In this document: piece by piece, positions 36,559-44,427 of the stretch
How the letters are laid out: each line of letters begins with the position of its first letter
Numbering within the stretch: the stretch's first letter is position 1
Assembly (NCBI GenBank): GCA_002425705.1
Contig: DIMT01000013.1
Location: forward strand, 24,187-88,186
DNA from: Firmicutes bacterium UBA5559
GTDB taxonomy: Bacteria; Bacillota; Clostridia; Peptostreptococcales; Anaerovoracaceae
Length of the DNA: 64,000 nucleotides
Direction: 5' to 3'
Position numbers and translations under genes: made by a program
Notes under the pieces: generated by a model
The model's input: only the letters and a program-made list of their open reading frames with translations
Told to the model about the DNA's origin: nothing
Databases searched by the model: none

Positions 36559-37920
36559 CTATAACCTGACGATGATAATGTCCGCCTGATCCAGTCCATT
36601 GTCGGATATATCAAAGAGTTTTACTTCTGCACCGGGGCGAATATCAGCCACCTTTCCGGTCCGATACCGGAATTTAGCAGAAGGATCCAGTACGTAGATC
36701 GTGGGAGCATCGGTTACTTCGATCCACTGGTTCCCGCTCTCCGTCTCCACCTGGATGGGCCCGTTGATCCGATATTCACTGATCGTTCGGAATCCCATTT
36801 TCATATCCTGCTGGGGAGCCGCTGCCGTGACTCTGCCGTCAGCTATGGACAGCCGGTACAAGGTTCCTTCCCCGGCTTCCCGGGAGGAAGAAATGGTCTT
36901 TGCCCCTTCTCCATAACTCCATCTCATTTCCTGACCAGCAGTCAAGGACAAAATCCCGTCAGACAACTGGTTGACCACGCTGTAGGCCTGTCCGGTGAAT
37001 CCGGCATCGGCGGGAAGGACCATTTGAACGATATGACCCGACTCGATTCGGATCAGGGCAGGGCTGACCACATTTTTATACTGAAAAATACTTTTAAGCT
37101 GGAAATCTGAAGCTTTTTCCGAAAGCACCATTTCCCGATTGAAGTCCTTCTTCAGTCCGTGGGATAGAATCTGAGCATCCCTGACAATCGGCACACCACC
37201 GAAGGAAGAAAGTTCCGCATTAAAACGGCCGGACAGGACAAATTCCAAGTTTTCCCTAGTTGGTGCCTGCGCCGGGATACCCCAGGTTTTTTCCGCCACC
37301 CGGCTCTGAGCCTTGTCAATCAGATCAAGGGCATTGTAATTCATCTGAGCTGCCATCCATTTGGCCGCATAATCCGGCATTTCATCCTTTGCAGGAAGAC
37401 CATCATATAGTCCCAGTTCCAGGGCCTTACCGGTATAGTTATCCGGCCAGGTTCCGCCAAGGGAAACATCCGAGTGGCCGGCTGCCCGGAGGATCATGGT
37501 AGCCAATTCATTGGAAGTTACCTTATTGCCCGGCTTGAAGCTGCCGTCCGGATAACCTTTGGTGATTCCGTTTCGAACCGCATAACCGATATAGCCTTCC
37601 GCCCAGGAATACCCGGACATATCGGGGAATCCGCTGGAAGCCGGAGCCTGGGTAGCCGTTCCTGCCACTTCACCCACAGGAGGGTTCATGCTTTTCACTA
37701 CGATGATGCAGGCCTGAGCTCTGGTAAGATTCTGCCCCGGATTAAACAACCCGTTTTCGTCACCGGTGATGATTCCCCTCTCGAACAGGACAGCAACCGC
37801 TTCCTCCACCGGTTCTCCGATGACATCCGCCGGAACAGCCGATGCAAATGCCGTTCCGGTAAATAGGGCGGTTGCCAGCAATCCTCCCGCCAGTATCCTT
37901 TTAACGTTCCAATTCCTCAT
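36559..37920 (-). CDS. Secreted S-layer-homology (SLH) domain protein
   Basis: The protein has 453 residues. A signal peptide (1-27, LLATALFTGTAFA) is followed by SLH modules that contain GIITGDENGLFNPGQNLTRAQAC and GITKGYPDGSFKPGNKVTSNELA and a more degenerate third. The remaining 250 residues are beta-rich without a recognised domain (GNQWIEVTDAPTIYVLDP). SLH modules anchor proteins non-covalently to pyruvylated wall polymers. It is followed downstream by the AEC genes on the same strand, 28 nt away; this is probably not functional linkage. Confidence 0.9.
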   Translation of the reverse strand: MRNWNVKRILAGGLLATALFTGTAFASAVPADVIGEPVEEAVAVLFERGIITGDENGLFNPGQNLTRAQACIIVVKSMNPPVGEVAGTATQAPASSGFPDMSGYSWAEGYIGYAVRNGITKGYPDGSFKPGNKVTSNELATMILRAAGHSDVSLGGTWPDNYTGKALELGLYDGLPAKDEMPDYAAKWMAAQMNYNALDLIDKAQSRVAEKTWGIPAQAPTRENLEFVLSGRFNAELSSFGGVPIVRDAQILSHGLKKDFNREMVLSEKASDFQLKSIFQYKNVVSPALIRIESGHIVQMVLPADAGFTGQAYSVVNQLSDGILSLTAGQEMRWSYGEGAKTISSSREAGEGTLYRLSIADGRVTAAAPQQDMKMGFRTISEYRINGPIQVETESGNQWIEVTDAPTIYVLDPSAKFRYRTGKVADIRPGAEVKLFDISDNGLDQADIIIVRL

Positions 37921-37957
37921 ATGTTCTGATCCCTTTTCCTCTCAAAAACTTTAGTAG

Positions 37958-37982
37958 GGCCACCGGCAGACTGCCGGTGGCC
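37958..37982 (-). terminator. Strong hairpin after the AOR operon
   Basis: GGCCACCGGCAG-A-CTGCCGGTGGCC gives a 12-bp GC-rich stem between the ThiS-like gene and the SLH gene. On the minus strand a TTTTT run follows 11 nt later, further than usual, so termination is likely but not certain. Confidence 0.55.
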
Positions 37983-38032
37983 TGATACGAACTACTTTAT
38001 ACAGATACAGCTTTTCCAAAGGACCCGGCATT

Positions 38033-38227
38033 TCAGCCTCCTGCTACCACCCGAAGGATCTTGACCTGATCCCCCTCCTGAAAGCCATGGCTTTCATACT
38101 CGGCGGAAAGCAACTGTTTCCCGTTGATCCAGACTGCAGCTTTTTTAAATTGTTTTTCTTTGATGAGATCTGCCACCGTCATTTCGGCAGGCAGTTCCAC
38201 CTCTTTTTTATTCAGCCATACCTTCAT
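38033..38227 (-). CDS. ThiS/MoaD-like beta-grasp sulfur carrier protein
   Basis: It encodes 64 residues with a beta-grasp pattern (KVWLNKKEVELPAEMTVADLI ... GDQVKILRVVAGG) and a C-terminal Gly-Gly, which is adenylated and thiocarboxylated in ThiS and MoaD. It is the last gene of the ferredoxin-AOR-MoaD-AOR operon. Context suggests it serves synthesis of the tungsten/molybdenum pterin rather than thiamine. AAAGGAATTTAACA precedes the ATG. Confidence 0.85.
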   Translation of the reverse strand: MKVWLNKKEVELPAEMTVADLIKEKQFKKAAVWINGKQLLSAEYESHGFQEGDQVKILRVVAGG

Positions 38228-38286
38228 TGTTAAATTCCTTTTGATGATTCGTTAAAGCTTAACCACATAAAGGTATTATACCCTAT

Positions 38287-40167
38287 TTAGCCGATCCAGT
38301 CCAGCCCAAGCCTTGCTCTGGTTTCAGCGGTGGGTGCGCCGGTGACCTTGTCCCAGCCGGCCAGATCGTAGTAGGCATCCATGGCGGCTTCGAAGTCTTC
38401 TTCCGTGATGGCGGCCACCTCTCCCTCTCCGTAGTGGATGGGGATAAAGGCCTTCTTGGGCAGCTTGTCATCGGCTCTGGTGAAGCCAGCCTTTTCATTG
38501 AAGATCCGCATCATGTTGATCCTTCTCTCGCCGATCTCCTGCAGCTCTTCGATACTGGTATCCCAGCCGATGCCGTACTTGCAGAATTCCACCAGCTCCT
38601 GAGGGCCGTAAAGCTGCCAGGCGGGACCCCAGGCGAACTGGCACAGGCACAGGGTGTCCATCATGGAGTAGAACTTCTGGGTCTCCAGGGCGAACTTGGC
38701 TTTGTTGGCATCCAGGATTCCGTAGGATTCTACCCGGTCAAAGCTGGCCAGCATATTGGGCCACAGCCAGTTCTGGTCGTCTTCCGGAGCCATCAGGGCC
38801 GGGTCGTGCTCCGAGGACTGGTGGTCCGCTCCGAAGGGGTTGGCCGAGTAGTTGATGGCCAGGTTGGGCTTCATCTGGACCATGTGGGCCGGCCATTCCT
38901 GGCCCTTGCTGGCCACCACCAGGTCTTCTGCTTCCTGGCCAAGGGTCTTGGCTGCTGCCGCGCTTCCCTCTGCCAGCAGACTGCCGATTCCCGGTTCCCG
39001 CAAAGCGATCTTCTTGATCAAAGCCTCGAAGGCGCCGCCGTTTCCGAACTTCAGCTCGATGCCATCGGTCTGTTCCTTGCTCAGGATTCCCTGCTCAAAG
39101 CAGTCCATGGCCCAGGCGATGGTGGCGCCGCAGGAGATGGTGTCCAGCCCGTACATGTTGCACAGCTGGTTGGCCTGACAGATGTCCCCCAGGTCCGTAT
39201 TGCCGCAGTAAGAACCAAAGGTGGCGCAGGTCTCATATTCGGGTCCCCCGTATTCCGGGTCGGCTTTCCCCGGCACGCTGACCACGCCCTTGCACCGGAT
39301 GGCGCAGGCAAAGCAGGTATCCCTCTCCACCAGGATCTCCCGGGTGATGGTGGATCCAGCTGTCTTTTTGTAATCGTCGAAGTTTCCCTGCTTCCAGTTG
39401 TAAGCGGGCAGGAACCCTTCTGCTCCGTGGGCATCTACTACCCCGGCAGAGCCATGCAGGGCCGTGTCTACGATGACCTCGTTAGCCGCCATCCGCTCCT
39501 TCACGTTGCCGGTCAGGGTCTTCATCCCTTCCTGATCCTCGGGCCGGACGCCGCCCTTTTTCTTGAACACCAGGGCCTTCAGGTTCTTGGAACCCATGAC
39601 GGCTCCCACACCGTTACGGCCGTTGGCCCGGCTCCTCATGTGCATGATGCTGGCGAACTTCACCAGGTTTTCCCCGGCTGGTCCGATGATGGAGGACTCC
39701 AGCTTGGTTTCCTGCAGGTCTTCCGCCATCCATTTTTCCGCGTCGCCAGTGATCATCCCCCACATACCAGAGGCATCCCGGAGCTGGACCTGATCGGAAT
39801 CGATGTAAAGATAGACCGGGCTGTCGGCTTTACCGGTGAAGACGACGGCATCGTAGCCGTTGGCCTTGAATACGGCAGGGATGAAGCCTCCCACCTGGGA
39901 GTCTCCCGCGGTGCCGGTCAGAGGGCTCTTGGTGGTCACCGTCATCCGGCTCTGTCCGCTGATGGGGATTCCCGTCAGGGGAGCGACGCTGAAGATCAGC
40001 ATGTTCTCAGGGGACAGTGGGTCCACGGTGGGATCCATGTCCTTCAGCATCAGGTACATCCCGAGAGCTGAGCCTCCCGGATATTTCCGGTAGGTCTCTG
40101 CATCCAGGGTTTCCAGTTTTGTTGTTCTATTGGTTAAATCTACGTATAGGATCTTTGCATCTTTCAT
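38287..40167 (-). CDS. Aldehyde:ferredoxin oxidoreductase family protein, second copy
   Basis: The protein has 626 residues. The N-terminal pterin-binding domain shows PLTGIPISGQSRMTVTTKSPLTG and RANGRNGVGAVMGSKNLKALVF. The [4Fe-4S] ligands are the CxxCxxxC motif CFACAIRC and a later Cys in TLCLCQFAWG. AOR-family enzymes use a tungsten-bispterin cofactor to oxidise aldehydes, reducing ferredoxin, or run in reverse on carboxylic acids. It differs strongly from the first copy, so the two likely have different substrates. AGGAGGAACAATC is an ideal ribosome site. It is followed after 59 nt by the ThiS-like gene. Confidence 0.93.
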   Translation of the reverse strand: MKDAKILYVDLTNRTTKLETLDAETYRKYPGGSALGMYLMLKDMDPTVDPLSPENMLIFSVAPLTGIPISGQSRMTVTTKSPLTGTAGDSQVGGFIPAVFKANGYDAVVFTGKADSPVYLYIDSDQVQLRDASGMWGMITGDAEKWMAEDLQETKLESSIIGPAGENLVKFASIMHMRSRANGRNGVGAVMGSKNLKALVFKKKGGVRPEDQEGMKTLTGNVKERMAANEVIVDTALHGSAGVVDAHGAEGFLPAYNWKQGNFDDYKKTAGSTITREILVERDTCFACAIRCKGVVSVPGKADPEYGGPEYETCATFGSYCGNTDLGDICQANQLCNMYGLDTISCGATIAWAMDCFEQGILSKEQTDGIELKFGNGGAFEALIKKIALREPGIGSLLAEGSAAAAKTLGQEAEDLVVASKGQEWPAHMVQMKPNLAINYSANPFGADHQSSEHDPALMAPEDDQNWLWPNMLASFDRVESYGILDANKAKFALETQKFYSMMDTLCLCQFAWGPAWQLYGPQELVEFCKYGIGWDTSIEELQEIGERRINMMRIFNEKAGFTRADDKLPKKAFIPIHYGEGEVAAITEEDFEAAMDAYYDLAGWDKVTGAPTAETRARLGLDWIG

Positions 40168-40249
40168 GATTGTTCCTCCTGTAAGCTCCCGCTGCCAAAA
40201 TAGTCATCCTGGGCCGGCCAGGGGGCGGGATATGGGGGGATTCGGCTTG

Positions 40250-40489
40250 TCAGCCTCCGGAAATGCTGGAGTAGGCCTTTAATTCGTCTCCCTCCCCAAG
40301 CCGGTCATGGATCATGACCCGCTTGCCGTTGATGGCGACAAAGCCGAACCTCTTCATTTTTGTATAATCCATTCCGATCGATTTCAGGGCTTCATCGCAG
40401 GTGCAATGATCGGGAACCTCCACCACTCTCTCTTTGATGCCATCCAACTGATTGGGCAGGGTTCCCCGCAGGGAAATCGTGATCTTCAT
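40250..40489 (-). CDS. MoaD-like sulfur carrier protein
   Basis: It encodes 79 residues with a beta-grasp pattern and a C-terminal SISGG, the thiocarboxylate-forming tail of MoaD. I start it at ATG 40489 (MKITISLRG) because AGGAGG lies 5 nt upstream. It sits between the two AOR genes, and its counterpart follows the second AOR, so each oxidoreductase is paired with its own carrier. It is presumably used in the dithiolene step of W/Mo-pterin synthesis. Confidence 0.88.
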   Translation of the reverse strand: MKITISLRGTLPNQLDGIKERVVEVPDHCTCDEALKSIGMDYTKMKRFGFVAINGKRVMIHDRLGEGDELKAYSSISGG

Positions 40490-40559
40490 TCTTTCCTCCT
40501 GGTAGAACAAGGCAGGATGTACATTTCTGTCATCCTGCTTGTCCCGTTGCTTTCTTCTA

Positions 40560-42326
40560 TTACAGCTGGCAGATCATCTCATCCGGCATCATACCGTTCC
40601 GATCCCAGCCTAACACGTCATAGTATTGATCCAGCATGTCCTCAAAGGCTTCCTGAGGAATGCTCTGGCCTGCAGCTGCACCGGATTTCAGGGCTTCCTT
40701 GGCAAGCCGCTTGGGCATGGTATCATCCTTCCGGTTGAATCCTTCCCGCTGGTTGAAGGCTCTGGCCACATTGATGACCCGTCTTCCCACTTCGCCCATC
40801 TCTTCCACGGTCCAGGTCTTGCCAGTGACGATAGTCAGCAGCTCCGCCATGGTCTCGTAGTTCAGGGTTCCCCAGAAGTCACAGATGCACAGAGAGAATT
40901 TGACCGCATTGGATTCGGCCAGTTCATATACCATCTGGCCCTTGCCCTCTGCTGTATAAGGAGGTACTGCCGCCGCAAAGACTTCCACATTGGGCGCATA
41001 GGCTCTCATGTGGCATGCGCCCCGGTCAGAAACCGCGTAGGCCAGGGACATGCCCCAGGACCCACGGGGTTCATACTGAGGATATTCCAGCCCTTTTACG
41101 TGCATGGCAAAATCTTCTCCGCCATACTTGGCGGCGCATGCTTTAACGCCCAGCGCCAGATCTGCTCCAACGCCCTCTCTCTTGGCCATCAGCTCCAGAT
41201 ACTGAATCATCTTATCGGCTTCTCCGAAACGGATACCGAAATCATGGATGCCCTTCTCGGTCATTTCCATGGCCCAGATGATTACGTCCCCTGCACTGAT
41301 GGTATCCAGGCCCATGTTGTCAGCCACCTGGTTGAACTTGACGATAGCTTCCGGATCCCGGACACCGGCATTGGGTCCTGCCACCGCAATGGACTCATAT
41401 TCCGGTCCTTCGCAGATGGCATCGCCAATCTGAAGAAAGTTTCCGCAGCCCAGTCCGCAGCTTCCGCAGCCTCTCTTGCCTTTTTTGCCCTGAAGCAGGA
41501 CATCTCCGTTGTATTCCACCCATCTTTCGTCAGTAGCGTCCTGGAAGTTGTTCACCGGCAGGATGCCACCGTCGTTGCAAGCTTCTAAGAAAGCAGTGGT
41601 TCCATAATCGAAGACAAATGTATTGTCTTCCTGCAGAACATCCTGCTGCATGATTTCGATGATTCTTTTAGTGGCTTCCACGATGTTGGGAACTTCCACG
41701 CCGCCGGTTCCCCGGACTACGATGGCCTTCAGGTTCTTGGAACCCATTACGGCACCGATGCCCCCTCGTCCAGCCTGCCGGTAGTAATCGGAGTTGATGC
41801 AGGACATGGTCACCAGATTTTCTCCGGCCGGTCCGATGGACAGTACGCTGTAATCGTGGCCGTAACGGTCTGCCAGGATCTTTTCCGCTTCATGGGAACC
41901 CAGTCCCCATAAATCGGAGGCGTCCTTGAAGGCCACCTTTCCGTCTTCGATCAGCACGTATCCGGGCTCCTTTAATTTCCCTTCAAAAATGATGGCATCA
42001 TAGCCCGCATATTTGATCTGGATTCCCGCATGACCACCGATGGAACAATCGTTGATAGTTCCGGTAGCTGGCGACTTGGCTGCCACGGAAAGCTTTCCGG
42101 AGCAGGGTACCGGTGTTCCGGTGAAGGGCCCGTTGGTGAACATCAGCTTGTTTTCCGGTCCCAGGGCATCGATTCCCGGCTTCAGTTCCTCGTAGAGGTA
42201 TTTGATCGCCAGACCCTTGGATCCGATGTATTTCTCAGCCCAATCCATCCGGAGGGGCTCCATGGTAGCACCTTTCATGGTCAGGTCCACCCGTAGTACA
42301 CAATTCTTATATCCTAACATGGTCAT
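40560..42326 (-). CDS. Aldehyde:ferredoxin oxidoreductase family protein, first copy
   Basis: The protein has 588 residues. AOR landmarks are GPFTGTPVPCSGKLSVAAKSPATG, RQAGRGGIGAVMGSKNLKAIVV, the CxxCxxxC cluster motif CGSCGLGC and the distal Cys in FSLCICDFWG. The enzyme should hold one tungsten (or molybdenum) bispterin and one [4Fe-4S] cluster. It directly follows a poly-cluster ferredoxin gene, probably its electron partner, by 18 nt. GGAGAGATTTTA precedes the ATG. The aldehyde substrate cannot be told. Confidence 0.94.
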   Translation of the reverse strand: MTMLGYKNCVLRVDLTMKGATMEPLRMDWAEKYIGSKGLAIKYLYEELKPGIDALGPENKLMFTNGPFTGTPVPCSGKLSVAAKSPATGTINDCSIGGHAGIQIKYAGYDAIIFEGKLKEPGYVLIEDGKVAFKDASDLWGLGSHEAEKILADRYGHDYSVLSIGPAGENLVTMSCINSDYYRQAGRGGIGAVMGSKNLKAIVVRGTGGVEVPNIVEATKRIIEIMQQDVLQEDNTFVFDYGTTAFLEACNDGGILPVNNFQDATDERWVEYNGDVLLQGKKGKRGCGSCGLGCGNFLQIGDAICEGPEYESIAVAGPNAGVRDPEAIVKFNQVADNMGLDTISAGDVIIWAMEMTEKGIHDFGIRFGEADKMIQYLELMAKREGVGADLALGVKACAAKYGGEDFAMHVKGLEYPQYEPRGSWGMSLAYAVSDRGACHMRAYAPNVEVFAAAVPPYTAEGKGQMVYELAESNAVKFSLCICDFWGTLNYETMAELLTIVTGKTWTVEEMGEVGRRVINVARAFNQREGFNRKDDTMPKRLAKEALKSGAAAGQSIPQEAFEDMLDQYYDVLGWDRNGMMPDEMICQL

Positions 42327-42344
42327 TAAAATCTCTCCTCTCTT

Positions 42345-42731
42345 CTACTCAAAGGTAAGCGCATGCTGGGGGCAGATCTGGACACAGGTGGGGTTTCCCT
42401 GGCAGGTATCGCAGATGTACGCTTTTTCGTCGATAATCTTAATGACTTTCTTGGGACATTTAGCCTGGCAGGTACCACAGCCGATGCATCGGCTCCAATC
42501 CACAGTCAGGTACTCGCCCAGGGTGATGCACTGGACCGGACATGCCTTGGCACAGATGCCGCAGAGGATGCAATAGGAATCCTTGTACTTCAGGTTCCCG
42601 TTGTCATAATAGGTCTCGATATCGATCCGGGCCTTGGATGGGATATACGCTCCCTCCTTCATGCCGGAACAGACCTGTGCGCAGAGCTGGCAGCCGATAC
42701 ATTTTTCTTTAGAAAATTTTAGCCTCTTCAT
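42345..42731 (-). CDS. Poly-[4Fe-4S] ferredoxin (electron partner of AOR)
   Basis: The protein has 128 residues with 16 or more cysteines in four groups: CIGCQLCAQVC, CILCGICAKACP, CIGCGTCQAKCP and CDTC...CVQICP. This can ligate up to four [4Fe-4S] clusters, like the HycB/CooF or AorA-type electron carriers. I start it at ATG 42731 (MKRLKFSKEKC); an open frame extends upstream through GTG 42791 but that part lies in the leader. It is the first gene of the AOR operon and receives electrons from the AORs by inference. Its 5' leader holds a candidate Mo/W-cofactor riboswitch. Confidence 0.88.
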   Translation of the reverse strand: MKRLKFSKEKCIGCQLCAQVCSGMKEGAYIPSKARIDIETYYDNGNLKYKDSYCILCGICAKACPVQCITLGEYLTVDWSRCIGCGTCQAKCPKKVIKIIDEKAYICDTCQGNPTCVQICPQHALTFE

Positions 42732-42799
42732 TCTCTCTACCTTTCTTTGAAACATTTGTACAGCAATCCACTTGGACACTCCTTTGCACACCGGCAGGC

Positions 42800-42890
42800 A
42801 ATAAAATCACTCTTATTACCCTATCGTTTCCGGCGGCACAATCTCAATGTTGAGAATTCTGTCTCCCGGAACTCGGAGGTTCTCACAACT
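42800..42890 (-). ncRNA. Candidate Moco/Tuco (molybdenum/tungsten cofactor) riboswitch
   Basis: The leader between promoter and ferredoxin gene contains, on the minus strand, ACCTCCGAG (near 42880) and GTGCCGCCGGAAACG (near 42825). From memory, these resemble the two most conserved stretches of the Moco RNA motif. GAGAA/TTCTC enclose the first, CTCA/TGAG form a further stem, and GGTAATAA/TTATTGCC form a hairpin afterwards. The motif is known upstream of Mo- and W-cofactor and oxidoreductase genes, and a compact variant is proposed to sense the tungsten cofactor. No U-run follows, so control may be translational. Assignment is from recall; a covariance-model search would decide it. Confidence 0.55.
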
Positions 42891-42897
42891 GATTTCC

Positions 42898-42926
42898 ATT
42901 ATACCTTTTTTCACGAAGGTTGGCAA
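42898..42926 (-). promoter_or_regulatory. Sigma-A promoter of the AOR operon
   Basis: TTGCCA (42926-42921) and TATAAT (42903-42898) with a 17-nt spacer on the minus strand. Transcription should start near 42890, giving a leader of about 160 nt. Confidence 0.85.
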
Positions 42927-42976
42927 TCGGGTCCCTTGTTTTTTCCTCGAATAGTACTGGCTAAAGTGCAAGAAAA

Positions 42977-43008
42977 TACAAAAAGGACGAGCCCCAGGGC
43001 TCATCCTT
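42977..43008 (-). terminator. Intrinsic terminator of the decarboxylase gene
   Basis: AAGGATGAGCCC/GGGCTCGTCCTT form a 12-bp stem with one G-U pair, followed on the minus strand by TTTTTG. It overlaps the stop codon of the decarboxylase gene. Confidence 0.85.
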
Positions 43009-44386
43009 CCTGTACCTTTATCAGGCCTTTATTTGTAAGGCCTAAAACCTTTTCTCCATTTCTGAGGCAGTCCGTCAGTTCCTCCAGCTGGGTTCTGCTG
43101 ATCACTTCTCCCGGACAGATCAAGGGAATCCCCGGGGGATAGGGAATGACCGAACGAATGCATGTTTTCCCCTCCTGGGACAGCAGCCCGGAAAATCTGT
43201 CCTCCTGGCCCGGATTTCGGGAATCCGGCAAATCCTTTCGGGAAGAAGGTCTCTTTTCCCTTTCAGCCAGCTCCCGAAGGGCTGAAAGCAGCCTGGCATA
43301 GTCCTCCCGGGTATTACCGATTCCTGTCATGGCCATGAGGATGTTGCCCGTGTTCAGCTCCGGATAGATCCCGTATCTTTCTATCAAGGCTTCTTCCAAT
43401 GCTCTGCCGGTATAGCCCCGGTGGGACATATCCAGATTCAGCTTGGTCCGGTCCAGACCGGGCGCCTCCATGATGCGGAGACCCGGAATCTCCCTGGCCT
43501 TGCGGTAGAACCAATTCAGGTTTTCCTGCCATTCCCGGAAAAGCAGGGGTCCATGGTCTTCCAAAATCCTGCCGTTGATGTCCAGAGAAGTCATTAAAAT
43601 GTAGGAAGGGCTGGTGCTTTCTACCATCTGCAGCCACTCCTCCAGCTGTTCCGGGTCTACCCGGCGGGAACAGAGGTTCAGGACGGCCGACTGGGTCATG
43701 GATCCCAGGGTCTTGTGAATGCTGTTCACCACGATATCGGCCCCGGCCCGCTCCCCGTTTAAGGGCAAGCCGGTCGTTTCCCCGAACTGATGAAAGAATT
43801 CAAGGTGGGCTCCGTGAGCCTGATCTACGATCAGTATTTTCCCGGATTGGTGTACCACCCGGCCGATTTCCCGGATATCGCTGCAGATTCCGTAGTAATT
43901 GGGGCTAGGCAATATGACTGCCGATGCGTCGGGATGATCCGACAGAAGCCTTTCGATTTCTTCCGGCGCCACTTCTCCGGAAATACTCCATTCCGGGGAA
44001 AGAACCGGCTTGGCATAAACCGGCTGAATCCCCCCTAAACTCAGGGCATTAAAAACTGATTTATGACAATTTCTGGCCAGAATCAGTTTCCCTCCCCGAG
44101 GTACGACAGCCAAAATAGCGGCAATCAATCCGCAGCTGGTCCCATTGATCAGAGGAATAGAAGCTTGAACACCATAGAGCCGACGATATTTTTCCGCCAG
44201 ATCAGCGATGATTCCCTCCCGTTGAAAGAGATTATCCGCTCCTTCGATTTCGGTTATGTCATAGTCAAAAAAATCCTGCAGAAATTTCTCGTGGCCGAAG
44301 CGTTTGTATAAGGCCGATCCCTTATGTCCTGGCATATGAAAGGAAACAGGTTTCTTCTCTGCGTGCTTTAATAAAAAATCTTCCAT
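43001..44386 (-). CDS. Orn/Lys/Arg decarboxylase family PLP enzyme
   Basis: The protein has 461 residues, the short Firmicutes type. MPGHKGSALYKRFG near the start, LINGTSCGLIAAILA, the PLP Asp/His in VDQAHGAHLEFF and the Schiff-base Lys in SIHKTLGSMTQSA are all present. Family members decarboxylate lysine, arginine or ornithine for polyamine synthesis or acid resistance; the specific amino acid is not evident. AAAGGAATTAAC precedes the ATG. It follows an OFA-type MFS transporter gene by 41 nt. Confidence 0.92.
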   Translation of the reverse strand: MEDFLLKHAEKKPVSFHMPGHKGSALYKRFGHEKFLQDFFDYDITEIEGADNLFQREGIIADLAEKYRRLYGVQASIPLINGTSCGLIAAILAVVPRGGKLILARNCHKSVFNALSLGGIQPVYAKPVLSPEWSISGEVAPEEIERLLSDHPDASAVILPSPNYYGICSDIREIGRVVHQSGKILIVDQAHGAHLEFFHQFGETTGLPLNGERAGADIVVNSIHKTLGSMTQSAVLNLCSRRVDPEQLEEWLQMVESTSPSYILMTSLDINGRILEDHGPLLFREWQENLNWFYRKAREIPGLRIMEAPGLDRTKLNLDMSHRGYTGRALEEALIERYGIYPELNTGNILMAMTGIGNTREDYARLLSALRELAEREKRPSSRKDLPDSRNPGQEDRFSGLLSQEGKTCIRSVIPYPPGIPLICPGEVISRTQLEELTDCLRNGEKVLGLTNKGLIKVQEG

Positions 44387-44427
44387 GTTAATTCCTTTCC
44401 CTTTCGATCAGTTGGTCTTGGGCTTTC

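Noticed and set aside
37958..37982. GC-rich hairpin considered as another mobile repeat
   Set aside because: It occurs only once and lies where an operon terminator is expected.
38434..40071. 545-codon plus-strand frame across the second AOR gene
   Set aside because: Antisense artefact of a GC-rich gene; the AOR motifs on the minus strand are unambiguous.
42345..42791. Longer ferredoxin start at GTG 42791
   Set aside because: It would begin in the leader structure, lacks a ribosome site and adds residues not seen in this ferredoxin type; ATG 42731 begins at the usual distance before the first cluster motif.
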